Assembly: GCF_033344935.1 (NCBI RefSeq)
Contig: NZ_JAWPMM010000001.1
Location: forward strand, 3,148,001 to 3,212,000
Length of the DNA stretch: 64,000 nt
Direction: 5' to 3'
Source of the DNA: Reichenbachiella sp.
GTDB taxonomy: Bacteria > Bacteroidota > Bacteroidia > Cytophagales > Cyclobacteriaceae
Of this stretch, positions 8,734-16,367 are shown one piece after another (position 1 is the first letter of the stretch; each line of letters starts with the position of its first letter). Under the pieces are notes generated by a model. The model was given only the letters and a program-made list of their open reading frames with translations. It ran no database searches and was not told the origin of the DNA. The position numbers and the translations under genes were made by a program.

Positions 8734-9354
8734 ATGAAGTTATCCAACTACATAATATTGGTAATAGCAGTTCTAGCGCTAAATAGCTGTTACCCAAGCG
8801 AAGAAATTCCTGTTACTGACCTGGACATTGTCATCACTTACAGAAATGAAGATGTTACATTTTCAGGATACCAAACTTATGCGGTCGCTGATGAAGTGAT
8901 TTGGGACGAAGACTATGATGATTATAATGGTGAGTATGATGCCAGTCTTATCGCTCAGATCAAAGCAAACATGAATGCCTTAGGATATGTGGAAGAAACA
9001 GATCCGGAAACTGTCATGCCTGATTTGGTAATTCATCCAGAAATAATCTTTACAGACAACTACATTGTAGGTGGTGGCGGATGCTACTATGGCTGCTGGG
9101 GTTGGGGTTGCCCTACTTGCTGGTGGGGAGGATATCCTCCATACTACCCTCCTTCTTACGTGGTATCTTACTCTTCTGGAACTATTTTGATGCACATGGT
9201 AGACCCAGCTCAAACTGGTTTAGTGAGCGGTACTGCATTGACTGTTTGGAATGGTGGAGTAAACGGATTATTGAGAGGCTCAATAAATGAGACGCTTCTG
9301 AATGGATATGTTGATCAGGCGTTTGATCAATCAGCTTATTATCTTAGAAAATAA
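8734..9354 (+). CDS. DUF4136 lipoprotein
   Basis: 206 residues. A lipoprotein signal (LALNSC, Cys at about 19) precedes a DUF4136 domain: LDIVITYRNEDVTFSGYQTYAVAD near the start and the final LNGYVDQAFDQSAYYL are typical of the family. The centre has a Gly/Cys/Trp/Tyr-rich loop (GGGGCYYGCWGWGCPTCWWGG, about 111-131), the variable insert seen in many DUF4136 proteins. The family's role is unknown; the proteins are envelope lipoproteins. It forms a two-gene operon with the beta-barrel gene 14 bp downstream. A second DUF4136 gene lies at 53961-54506. Confidence 0.88.
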   Translation: MKLSNYIILVIAVLALNSCYPSEEIPVTDLDIVITYRNEDVTFSGYQTYAVADEVIWDEDYDDYNGEYDASLIAQIKANMNALGYVEETDPETVMPDLVIHPEIIFTDNYIVGGGGCYYGCWGWGCPTCWWGGYPPYYPPSYVVSYSSGTILMHMVDPAQTGLVSGTALTVWNGGVNGLLRGSINETLLNGYVDQAFDQSAYYLRK

Positions 9355-9368
9355 AAAAGTAGATACAG

Positions 9369-9965
9369 ATGAAAAAGTATATATTAATAGCCCTAGTTAT
9401 TGGATTAGTTCATTCAACTGCATCTGCTCAGATGTCAGTCTTTAAAATCGATTGGAACGTTGGCTTTCCAATGGGCGACATGAGTGATTTCATAGAAGAC
9501 GAAAGTTATAGAGGATTTCGAATCGGTGGTCGTGCGTTTATTTATGACTATCTATCTGTAGGTGGAGAAGGTGGATGGCAAGTCTACAACACCACTTGGA
9601 GAGGTACTCAAAACATTGATGGGAATATAGATGTATCTGGCACACAATTCAGATATATGAATATGTACCCGCTCATGGCGAATATCCACTTCTACTTAGG
9701 AGAAGATGGTGGTATGCGCCCTTATATTGGTACAAATGCAGGTGTGAATTTTATTAACACCAGAACTGAAATTGGACTCTGGGCGGTATCGGAAACATCG
9801 ACTCATTTCGCACTAGCACCAGAGATCGGCGCTTTTATTCCAGTAGGAGTAGCAGGAGCTGGACTGAACATCGGTGGACGATATGATGTATCCTTTAAAA
9901 CCAATAAGCTAGACATGAACGTTCAAACGTTCTCGATCTTCTTAGGATTTATATTCCTCAACTAA
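9369..9965 (+). CDS. Outer-membrane beta-barrel protein (OmpX/OprF-like fold)
   Basis: 198 residues. A cleavable signal peptide (ending STASAQ) is followed by alternating hydrophobic/polar strands typical of a small eight-stranded barrel (PF13505-like), for example YRGFRIGGRAFIYDYLSVGGEGGWQ, MRPYIGTNAGVNFI and AGLNIGGRYDVSF. The protein ends with FSIFLGFIFLN, close to the C-terminal aromatic strand needed for insertion by Bam. Co-transcribed with the DUF4136 lipoprotein. A strong terminator follows immediately. Confidence 0.88.
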   Translation: MKKYILIALVIGLVHSTASAQMSVFKIDWNVGFPMGDMSDFIEDESYRGFRIGGRAFIYDYLSVGGEGGWQVYNTTWRGTQNIDGNIDVSGTQFRYMNMYPLMANIHFYLGEDGGMRPYIGTNAGVNFINTRTEIGLWAVSETSTHFALAPEIGAFIPVGVAGAGLNIGGRYDVSFKTNKLDMNVQTFSIFLGFIFLN

Positions 9966-9987
9966 TTCTTTTCGAAGACTTACTCAG

Positions 9988-10039
9988 ATATTCTAATCTA
10001 TTTTGGCAAATTGCCGTAATAGATTAGAATATTTTTTTT
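9988..10039 (+). terminator. Rho-independent terminator with 15-bp perfect stem
   Basis: The arms at 9988-10002 and 10018-10032 are perfectly complementary over 15 bp. The loop holds a second small hairpin (GGCAA/TTGCC), and a run of eight T follows. It ends the DUF4136/beta-barrel operon just before the ABC exporter start at 10051, so the exporter promoter must be inside or upstream of this structure, or expression depends on read-through. Confidence 0.9.
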
Positions 10040-10050
10040 GACCCCTTCAT

Positions 10051-11787
10051 ATGAGTAAGCAAAAAGCCTCCTTCGGCCACGTCTTTAAAACCATTGTACT
10101 TCCAAGAAAAAATCTATTACTTGTTGGACTTGCATTAATCATCATCAGCAGACTTTCCGGTTTGGTACTACCAGGTGCCAGTCAGTATCTCATTGATAAT
10201 GTGATAGTCAATAAAGATTTTGACATGCTTAAAACTCTACTTATTGTGGTTGTTGGAGCGATCGTGATTCAAGCCTCTACGAGTTTTGCGCTTACTCGTC
10301 TGCTTAGTGTAGAAGCTCAGCATCTGATCGCCCAGCTGAGAGTCAAAGTCCAAAAACAAATCATCCAGCTTCCCATCAACTTTTTTGATGACAACAAAAG
10401 TGGAGCGCTGGTATCCCGAATTATGAGTGATGTGGAAGGGGTAAGAAATCTGGTAGGCACAGGTTTAGTCCAGCTATTTGGCGGATCATTAGCCGCCATC
10501 CTCTCCCTGGTCTTGCTCATCAGGATTAGCCCTATGATGACCCTGTATGTACTGGTGCCTGTTGCCATCTTTGGTGTCATTTCTTTGAAAGCATTTGGTT
10601 ACATCAGACCGATCTTTAGAACCAGAGGCAAGATCAATGCGGAAGTTACCGGTCGCTTGACTGAAACGTTAAATGGTATCCGTGTGATTAAAGGTTTTAA
10701 TGCTGAAGAACAAGAAATCAAGACTTTTGAGTCTGGCGCGCTCAAACTCTATGAAAATGTAAAGAAAAGCCTGACCTCTACCGCCTTGGTTACCAGTTCT
10801 GCCACCTTCTTGCTTGGGCTGGCTACTGCAGGCATCATGGGCATCGGTGGATACATGATCATCAATGATGAACTAACCTTCGGTGAATTCCTGTCCTTTA
10901 CCCTCTACCTTGGCTTTATGATCGCTCCTATTGTACAGATGAGTAATATAGGCAGTCAGATCACTGAAGCCTTTGCTGGTCTTGATCGTACGGAAGAAAT
11001 CATGTCCATGCCAACAGAAGATGAGAATCCATCACGCATCCACAACATGGCGCGCATCGAAGGTGCGGTAAAATTTGATCAGGTAAGTTTTGCTTATGAA
11101 GAAGAAAAGAATGTAATCAAAGCGGTTTCTTTCGACGCTCAGCCGGGATCTGTTACTGCTTTAGTGGGTACTTCCGGTTCAGGTAAGTCCACCATTGCTG
11201 GCTTAGTGGCATCATTCATCAGTCCGCAATCCGGTCGTATTTTGGTTGATGATGTTGACCTTTCTACAATGACTCTCAGCAGTTATCGAAATCAACTGGG
11301 CGTAGTTCTTCAGGACGACTTTTTGTTTGAAGGTACCATTCGAGAGAACATACTTTTCCCAAGGCCAGATGCCACAGAAGACCAGCTCCAACAAGCGGTG
11401 AAAGCAGCGCATGTTCAAGAATTTACCGATCGATTTGAAGATGGATTGGACACCGTCATTGGCGAGCGTGGGGTAAAGCTATCCGGCGGACAGAGACAGC
11501 GAATCGCTATTGCCAGAGCCGTATTGGCTGACCCACGAATTCTCATTCTGGATGAAGCTACGTCCAACTTAGACACCGAAAGCGAATCCTTCATTCAGGA
11601 AAGTTTGAAAACATTGATGAAAGGCAGAACTACGTTTGTGATTGCTCACAGACTGAGCACAATCAAACAAGCAGACCAAATCCTGGTCATCGAGCAGGGA
11701 CAGATCGCAGAATCAGGCACGCATGATGAGCTCATCGCCAAGGAAGGCAGGTACTACGACTTGTATACTTATCAGGCGAGGATATAG
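10051..11787 (+). CDS. ABC exporter, MsbA/half-transporter type (membrane domain fused to ATPase)
   Basis: 578 residues, the usual length for half-size exporters. Residues about 15-310 form the six-helix ABC membrane domain. Residues about 335-575 are the ATPase, with Walker A GTSGSGKST, Q-loop VVLQDDFLFEGTIRENI, signature LSGGQRQR, Walker B ILILDEATSNLD and the H-loop IAHRL. It should act as a homodimer at the inner membrane exporting lipid, peptide or drug; the substrate is not evident. It converges with the coiled-coil gene downstream, with 2 bp between the stop codons. Confidence 0.95.
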   Translation: MSKQKASFGHVFKTIVLPRKNLLLVGLALIIISRLSGLVLPGASQYLIDNVIVNKDFDMLKTLLIVVVGAIVIQASTSFALTRLLSVEAQHLIAQLRVKVQKQIIQLPINFFDDNKSGALVSRIMSDVEGVRNLVGTGLVQLFGGSLAAILSLVLLIRISPMMTLYVLVPVAIFGVISLKAFGYIRPIFRTRGKINAEVTGRLTETLNGIRVIKGFNAEEQEIKTFESGALKLYENVKKSLTSTALVTSSATFLLGLATAGIMGIGGYMIINDELTFGEFLSFTLYLGFMIAPIVQMSNIGSQITEAFAGLDRTEEIMSMPTEDENPSRIHNMARIEGAVKFDQVSFAYEEEKNVIKAVSFDAQPGSVTALVGTSGSGKSTIAGLVASFISPQSGRILVDDVDLSTMTLSSYRNQLGVVLQDDFLFEGTIRENILFPRPDATEDQLQQAVKAAHVQEFTDRFEDGLDTVIGERGVKLSGGQRQRIAIARAVLADPRILILDEATSNLDTESESFIQESLKTLMKGRTTFVIAHRLSTIKQADQILVIEQGQIAESGTHDELIAKEGRYYDLYTYQARI

Positions 11788-11789
11788 GG

Positions 11790-13106
11790 TTAGTCCTTCT
11801 TCCCTTTCTTGAAATTGAATCCAAACCTTACATTCCAGGGGCTATTGTATAGCAGATTATCCGCGTGCATGAAATTATAGAGCAAGGAAATCTGGGCCTG
11901 AGCATTAGCACCGAGGTTGAATCGACGTTCTATCCCCAACAATAGACTATTGTTCCATTCTACTTTGTTGGTATCTGATGGTGCTGTAGGAGCCGTGGAC
12001 CTGGCAGCTAGGGACTCAAACTCCAGGTGGGCATGAAAGCCCTTGAAAAGGAAATACTCTGTAAATACGCGATAGCCATAAATTTGCGTTTCCCGCGCCT
12101 GGCCTAGCAGGTCATCTATTTCTCCGTTTAATCTGTAGTTGCCTCCGATGCCTACATCCCACTTTTTGTTGATGCGATAGGCGAGTTCTGGATTCAAATC
12201 GATAGAGGTCTGTTGATCAATATGAATCTGAAATGTACCGCCAAAGACCAGTCGCTCCCAAAAGGTATCTCCCTCCAAAGAAGATCGTTTGGTTGCCGTT
12301 GACAGATCATTGGAATTGACCACTTTGGAATACTTTTCTTTGAGCTTCGCGCTTTGCTCCATGGCCTTAGCCAATACTTCTTCCTTGCCTTCAAAGTAAT
12401 TCACCCCCTTCACCTTGGACTGGTTGACATTGAGTACTTCATCTACCATTTCTTTGTACCCCAATATCTTTTGCAGCTCTGGATTGTTAGAAGGAAAATT
12501 GATCTGACCTTGCTCCATCGCCTCTTGGGCGGCTCTCTCTTCCAGATCCTTCCCATACTTGTCAGACAACTCCTGCTTTTTCAATATCATCAGGTACTCC
12601 CGCTTCTCCTTATCTTCTTCATGGGCTTTCAAGCTATCGCGATAGTCTTTCAGTTCGCTGTGATAGCCCATGATCTGCTTGTTCAAGCCATTGTACTTGT
12701 CGTAGTAGTAGTTGCCTTCCAGACGGTCTTTAGAGTAGAGCAGCAGTTCTTCTTTTGATTTCATTTCTGTGGAGTCCCAAGCGGCTATTTCTTCCATGCT
12801 ATACCACTCATTGGTGAAGATGAAATGCTGCTTCTGCAGGCGCCTTTCTCTATTGGTACTGTCTTTCCAGTTCTGGTTTCTCAAAGCATCCAGACTGTCT
12901 CTTTTCTCCTTATATGCCTTGCGCTGTGCTTTTACAAAGGCTTTGTTGTCTTTGGTGATTTGGTCTAGTTCTGCTTTGTTCTTTTCTACTTCGCCTATCG
13001 TATTGCCATGCGTATTTTCGAATAGTTTGATATCGAAGGTCTGGGCGCTAGCAGAAAAAGCACCTCCTAATAGAAATAAGCAAAGTAGGTAAGAATTGAT
13101 TTTCAC
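11790..13106 (-). CDS. Exported protein with long coiled coil and C-terminal beta-barrel-like domain
   Basis: 438 residues. A signal peptide (ending FSASAQ) leads into a charged alpha-helical/coiled-coil region, rich in K, E, R and Q (about 30-270, for example LDQITKDNKAFVKAQRKAYKEKRDSLDALRNQ). The C-terminal part (about 285-438) is beta-rich with alternating aromatic residues (GGTFQIHIDQQTSIDLNPELAYRINKKWDVGIGGNYRLNG ... FGFNFKKG), as in outer-membrane barrels of uncharacterised Bacteroidota proteins. A helical periplasmic spacer with a barrel anchor is plausible. No family name recognised. Confidence 0.8.
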   Translation of the reverse strand: MKINSYLLCLFLLGGAFSASAQTFDIKLFENTHGNTIGEVEKNKAELDQITKDNKAFVKAQRKAYKEKRDSLDALRNQNWKDSTNRERRLQKQHFIFTNEWYSMEEIAAWDSTEMKSKEELLLYSKDRLEGNYYYDKYNGLNKQIMGYHSELKDYRDSLKAHEEDKEKREYLMILKKQELSDKYGKDLEERAAQEAMEQGQINFPSNNPELQKILGYKEMVDEVLNVNQSKVKGVNYFEGKEEVLAKAMEQSAKLKEKYSKVVNSNDLSTATKRSSLEGDTFWERLVFGGTFQIHIDQQTSIDLNPELAYRINKKWDVGIGGNYRLNGEIDDLLGQARETQIYGYRVFTEYFLFKGFHAHLEFESLAARSTAPTAPSDTNKVEWNNSLLLGIERRFNLGANAQAQISLLYNFMHADNLLYNSPWNVRFGFNFKKGKKD

Positions 13107-13222
13107 TTGTACTGAGTTAAGCAGCTAAAATAGAATAGTCTACACTTATAATCCATAAAAACGCAAAAGGTAAACATATTTTATTCCGTTATTTTTCTTC
13201 TTTCATATTTTCCGATTCTCTC

Positions 13223-13273
13223 GGTCTCAATTGCCTCTCTCTGTCGCATTTGGAAATGCGAACGAGCGAGACC
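13223..13273. repeat. REP-like nested palindrome downstream of hicA
   Basis: The outer arms GGTCTC (13223-13228) and GAGACC (13268-13273) are exact complements, and between them CGCATTT-GG-AAATGCG (13245-13260) forms a perfect 7-bp stem with a 2-nt loop. Nested palindromes like this resemble REP/MITE-type repetitive elements. It lies just past the 3' end of hicA and could also act as its terminator, although no T-run follows. Copy number in the genome is unknown. Confidence 0.5.
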
Positions 13274-13292
13274 AGCCACTGAACTCTCGGCC

Positions 13293-13524
13293 TTAAACTT
13301 TCTTCATAAGCTCAATAAATTCTTCTGGAGTAATATTGATTTGACGCAAGATCTCTCTGGTCAAAGAACGACCTATATCTCTATTTTTATGATGAGGTAA
13401 TGTTGTATATCTACCATCTGGGTGACGGTAAAATACATGACTTCCTTTCTGACGTTTGATCTCAAAGCCTAGATGTAACAAACTTCTCAAAAACCTTAGA
13501 GGAAACTAATGGTAATTTACTCAT
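13293..13524 (-). pseudogene. hicA: HicA mRNA-interferase toxin, frameshifted near its N-terminus
   Basis: The downstream part (13293-13490) encodes the HicA core LGFEIKRQKGSHVFYRHPDGR ... LTREILRQINITPEEF, including the conserved GSHV histidine region of the double-stranded RNA-binding-like fold. The normal HicA start MSKLPLVSSK lies in a different frame, from an ATG at 13524 that overlaps the hicB stop (ATGA). That frame meets a TGA after 20 codons. The two frames join at a run of five A on the plus strand (13489-13493); restoring two bases there gives a standard HicA N-terminus aligned residue for residue. So hicA is either inactivated by a homopolymer deletion or the base count is a sequencing error. 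HicA cleaves mRNA when not bound by HicB. Confidence 0.8.
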
Positions 13525-13745
13525 GCACCTACCGAAACTTGCTGAAAGCCAATAAACTCAGGTAATTGATTCAGCTCCTCTTCTGTGCATTCTTCCAAAC
13601 ACAATTCCGCCACATCTCGAAGATTCAGATACAATTCATCCAAAGTTTCCCCTTGAGTATGAGCTCCTGGTAGATTAGGAATAAAACCTGTGTAAAGACC
13701 TGTCTCCCTATCTTTTTCTATTTGTGCTGTAAACTGATGTTTCAT
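13521..13745 (-). CDS. hicB: HicB antitoxin
   Basis: 74 residues from the ATG at 13745; a longer reading frame exists upstream but lacks homology. FTAQIEKDRETGLYTGFIPNLPGAHTQGETLDELYLNLRDVAELCLEE is the classic HicB partial RNase H-like fold that binds and neutralises HicA. The C-terminal part is short (QLPEFIGFQQVSVGA) and has no clear DNA-binding ribbon-helix-helix or HTH, as in many small HicB proteins. Its stop overlaps the hicA start by ATGA, so the pair is translationally coupled in the order hicB-hicA. Confidence 0.92.
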   Translation of the reverse strand: MKHQFTAQIEKDRETGLYTGFIPNLPGAHTQGETLDELYLNLRDVAELCLEECTEEELNQLPEFIGFQQVSVGA

Positions 13746-13886
13746 AATTCCTATTTTCTCAAAGTTACGTACATATATAACAATTCCGCAAATGTTATGT
13801 TTCACTAAATAAGAAGTATTTTATTCAAATCACACAAACTCAAAATACTTCCTTTTTCATACATAGCATCAAAAGCCTCTTTCCTT

Positions 13887-14033
13887 CTACTTATTCAGTT
13901 GCTCATGAATCTCCTGCAACGGCTCTGCTAGTTCATAGAGGGTAAAAACTGCACGCTCCAGTTCTTCCCTATTGATGTAGGTCTGGTTTACGTAGTGGAG
14001 CAGGTAGATGACTTCATACAGGTCGTTTTTCAT
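13887..14033 (-). CDS. Small 48-aa ORF, probable remnant
   Basis: Encodes MKNDLYEVIYLLHYVNQ followed by TYINREELERAVFTLYELAEPLQ and a helical tail, ending NK. The frame continues 12 codons upstream without a usual start codon (LINLIYSGHPES) to a TAA, so it may be a fragment of a larger gene. The composition is helical and compact. Function not recognised. It lies in the debris zone between hicBA and the RHS cassettes, on the same strand as both. Confidence 0.4.
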   Translation of the reverse strand: MKNDLYEVIYLLHYVNQTYINREELERAVFTLYELAEPLQEIHEQLNK

Positions 14034-14125
14034 ACTTTCTGGATGGCCCGAATAGATCAGGTTGATCAGTTAGGCGATCGGTTGGGTGTACTTTCAAACT
14101 ATTTGATCCAACGAAAGTAAAAGAA

Positions 14126-14305
14126 ATGAAAACTGTATCAGCAGTAAATATGCGAACAGGGCCTGGCACTGAATACAGAAAGATAGAAAAACTAATAAAA
14201 GGAGATACTGTTTACCTGATGGATTCAACATCAAACGAAAATTGGTATCAAATCAGATACAACTGGAACATCGAATACGTTAGTTCCAAATATATAATTC
14301 CTTAG
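14126..14305 (+). CDS. Bacterial SH3-domain fragment
   Basis: 59 residues from the ATG: VNMRTGPGTEYRKIEKL, then KGDTVYLMDSTSNENWYQIRY and YVSSKYI, an almost complete bacterial SH3 (SH3b, PF08239-like) domain. It is open upstream for at least 20 more codons without an obvious signal peptide, so it looks like the C-terminal end of a larger secreted protein whose 5' part was lost. It is the only plus-strand gene in the island's debris zone. SH3b domains bind peptidoglycan or ligands in the envelope. Confidence 0.55.
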   Translation: MKTVSAVNMRTGPGTEYRKIEKLIKGDTVYLMDSTSNENWYQIRYNWNIEYVSSKYIIP

Positions 14306-14580
14306 AAATTCTATATTTTCATCTCTATTCTCTCACCTATAGTGTACCACCATTTGATCAACCATTGAATAATCGTGTATTAGGTAGTGTATAGCGTGTT
14401 TGTACATATTCCTCTATGGAATATGGATAAGTATTGATTTAGGATTCTACTTTCTTATACACTCTGAAAAGAGACAGAAATACCAAAAATGAAAAGAATA
14501 CCTAATTCACATTAGACCCTACACTAAAACCCAACCTCACAATATCAAACTCCTTCATTTCAATCTCTACTACAGTGTAA
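14306..14580. other. AT-rich non-coding stretch
   Basis: No open frame or RNA gene could be supported here. With the repeats and terminators listed separately at 14581-14843 it makes up the 513-bp gap between the SH3 fragment and the lipoprotein gene that ends at 14819. Probably a remnant of older cassettes. Confidence 0.5.
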
Positions 14581-14630
14581 CCAAACACCCCACAAAACAA
14601 AAATGACCAACCCGCGAAGGTCAGTCATTA
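14581..14630 (-). terminator. Cassette-type terminator, copy 1
   Basis: On the minus strand TGACC...GGTCA (14619-14623 and 14604-14608) forms a short stem followed by TTTTTGTTTTG. Stem and downstream flank (CACCCCACAAAACAAAAA on the plus strand) are near-identical to the hairpin at 18297-18340, which ends the first effector/immunity pair. The shared element marks this place as the end of another, now eroded, cassette. Confidence 0.6.
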
Positions 14631-14653
14631 TAATTATATCCTATCCACTATTA

Positions 14654-14683
14654 TGGTCTTAGCGGACGCTACGACCAGTTGGT
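14654..14683. repeat. Palindromic direct repeat, copy 1
   Basis: A 25-bp sequence (14654-14678), followed after two variable bases by GGTTCT, recurs at 14814. It is a dyad: GGTC-TT-AGCG-GA-CGCT-AC-GACC. On the minus strand it closes a short frame ending in ..TGRSVR-stop. A REP-like repeat that supplies 3' ends to genes is the simplest reading. Confidence 0.6.
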
Positions 14684-14778
14684 TCTTTTTCAAAAACAAA
14701 AACCTCTCGGATTACTTGCTTGAAATTGGGGCGGCTAAACCATGGGAGACATAAAAAAATCCCACCCCCTTTTTACAG
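14659..14778 (-). pseudogene. Remnant ORF ending in the palindromic repeat
   Basis: A 37-codon minus-strand frame between a TAA and the TAA inside the repeat contains FLCLPWFSRPNFKQ then VIREVFVFEKEPTGRSVR. There is no start codon, so it is at most a gene tail or part of the repeated element. The last residues are shared with the C-terminus of the lipoprotein encoded at 14819-15382, because both end in the same DNA repeat. Confidence 0.3.
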
Positions 14779-14790
14779 AGTGTGGGATTT
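14753..14790 (-). terminator. Terminator after the lipoprotein gene
   Basis: Arms AAATCCCAC (14757-14765) and GTGGGATTT (14782-14790) form a perfect 9-bp stem. Read on the minus strand the stem is followed by a run of T (14759 to 14753). It lies 28 bp after the stop codon at 14819 and should end transcription of the third effector/immunity pair. Confidence 0.85.
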
Positions 14791-14813
14791 CTAATCTATT
14801 TCCTATCCTTCTC

Positions 14814-14843
14814 TGGTCTTAGCGGACGCTACGACCAGCGGGT
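14814..14843. repeat. Palindromic direct repeat, copy 2
   Basis: Identical over 25 bp (14814-14838) to the copy at 14654. This copy provides the stop codon and the last residues (PAGRSVR) of the lipoprotein gene on the minus strand. Confidence 0.6.
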
Positions 14844-15382
14844 TCTGAATTAATCATTTCCTTTATTTGGTTTCCGTCCAAATTGTATTTCTTGAAAATC
14901 AACTTAGTTCGTAGATCAAATTTTTCTTCAAATACTCTCAATCTCTCTTCACACCCCACCCTATTTGCCAATCCATACTGCGCATTATTTATATCTACTT
15001 TTAAACAACTCCCTTGTATTCCAGAATCTAATATTTCAACATTATAATAGTTCTCTTCTTCTCTAAGGATTTTAATCTCAGCTCCAAATTCCAGAACTAA
15101 TATGTCATCTAAATTAATATTCCCTTTTTCATCAATTTTGTCCAACGGAGAAAAATTCAATCTTGAGTTTAGTTTAACAACATCACCCAGTTTAAACTTC
15201 AGGTTTGGCACCTTATACATAGAATTAACCTCTTCCCATGTTTCATAATGAGCAATCAAATACTCCTGAATTATTTCACGCTTAAAATCATTCTTTTCAG
15301 ATTTTTTAGCACACCCAAACAACATCAGAGAAAAACTGACTAAAACAAAAACTAATCTTTTTACCAAAAAAATACTTTTCAT
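14819..15382 (-). CDS. Lipoprotein downstream of orphan RHS tail, candidate immunity protein
   Basis: 187 residues. The lipoprotein signal has lipobox LMLFGC (Cys about 24). The body has no recognised family. The segment DILVLEFGAEIKILREEENYYNVEILDSG (about 92-120) looks like a small SH3-like beta-barrel, followed by a charged helical tail. The last seven residues come from a DNA repeat (14814-14843), so the original C-terminus may have been altered. It starts 25 bp after the stop of the orphan core+CT gene at 15408-16367, the usual place of an immunity gene. Assignment as immunity protein is positional inference. Confidence 0.6.
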   Translation of the reverse strand: MKSIFLVKRLVFVLVSFSLMLFGCAKKSEKNDFKREIIQEYLIAHYETWEEVNSMYKVPNLKFKLGDVVKLNSRLNFSPLDKIDEKGNINLDDILVLEFGAEIKILREEENYYNVEILDSGIQGSCLKVDINNAQYGLANRVGCEERLRVFEEKFDLRTKLIFKKYNLDGNQIKEMINSEPAGRSVR

Positions 15383-15407
15383 AAATTCACATTTAATATT
15401 TCAGTTT

Positions 15408-16367
15408 CTACTTAAGATATTCATCTTCAAAAGCCTTATATCTTTGACTCATTCGCTGAGTATAATGTTCATCAATAAATTCATCTCTCATAAGTTTCTC
15501 TGAAAATGTCAAAGTGAATGAATTATTTTGAAGAGTCGAAAATGCAATAGCATATCCTGCCATTTCAAGATCACTACCATCACCAGGGTGCTGTCTAAAA
15601 GTATCAAAACCGTGCAAATAGTTATTCGGATTATTTACAATGAATTGAATTTTCGCTCCATTATATCCTGAATCTATATACTTCCCGCCTCTCAGCTTCT
15701 TAATTGAAATCCCCGTATCATACTTCCAACCAGTTATCTCACCTGTAATCATATTGTGAGTATATTCACGATTGAAATCCGCATTTGCCCTACCAATATT
15801 TTTTCTTACAAAATCTCTCTCCGCCATATAATCCGCAGTCCTATTCAATATTTGTACGGCCATTTCAAGTGCAATTTGTCCTCTACTTTGCTGCGGAGTT
15901 ATATCAACATTATCAAGCATGGTAAATTCACCCAATTCACTCAAATTGAGTGCTTCTCCATCCAAGACAGCAAAATTTGTGACTTCGCTAGTGTTAGGAT
16001 CGTTTAATACTCCAATTGCATTGCTCATTAGATTGTCCCATGCCATCTTATTTTCTTTCCTCTTTTCTTTCTTTTCCATCTCCGCTTCGTGATGGGCATG
16101 GGCATACGCTATTATTCCATCAGCCCAACCAGAAAAACTGTACCCATTGTTATGTTGAGTATAGTAAGGAGTCGATCCTTTGCTAGTAGCATCCCCAGGC
16201 AAGGGAATAATATCTAACCCTGTCGGATCATTAGCCATGATAGGATTATTCATAGCAAAATGACTAGGCGTTAAGCTTGCATACTTACTAGCTAAAAGAT
16301 CCACCCCATGGAACCTACCTAAACTCGGGTCATACTTCCTAAAAGGTGTACTGTACCAATCAGTCAT
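15408..16367 (-). CDS. Orphan RHS core + variable C-terminus (displaced toxin cassette)
   Basis: 319 residues from an internal ATG (MTDWYSTPFRKYDPSLGRFHG). The RHS core motif GRFHGVD and NPIMANDPTGL are present, but the expected PFGLSFNSYTRAAITD part lies upstream (to 16475) in the same frame and is cut off by a TAA at 16470-16472, where the intact gene has CAG. So this is a core+CT piece with no proper start, readable only by internal initiation or after recombination. From about residue 70 the sequence is unique: a charged linker (EAEMEKKEKRKENK), then an alpha/beta CT to SQRYKAFEDEYLK. Its end (NNSFTLTF ... RDEFIDEHY) resembles the end of the CT in the 1981-aa protein. No known toxin family recognised. 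Confidence 0.75.
   Translation of the reverse strand: MTDWYSTPFRKYDPSLGRFHGVDLLASKYASLTPSHFAMNNPIMANDPTGLDIIPLPGDATSKGSTPYYTQHNNGYSFSGWADGIIAYAHAHHEAEMEKKEKRKENKMAWDNLMSNAIGVLNDPNTSEVTNFAVLDGEALNLSELGEFTMLDNVDITPQQSRGQIALEMAVQILNRTADYMAERDFVRKNIGRANADFNREYTHNMITGEITGWKYDTGISIKKLRGGKYIDSGYNGAKIQFIVNNPNNYLHGFDTFRQHPGDGSDLEMAGYAIAFSTLQNNSFTLTFSEKLMRDEFIDEHYTQRMSQRYKAFEDEYLK

Noticed and set aside
12354-12758. 134-codon plus-strand frame, hydrophobic
   Set aside because: Antisense to the coiled-coil gene; its composition is the mirror of Lys/Glu-rich helices, and it has no start context or homology.
13746-13805. Longer hicB start (MKHNICGIVIYV)
   Set aside because: The extra 20 residues do not belong to HicB; the ATG at 13745 gives a standard start.
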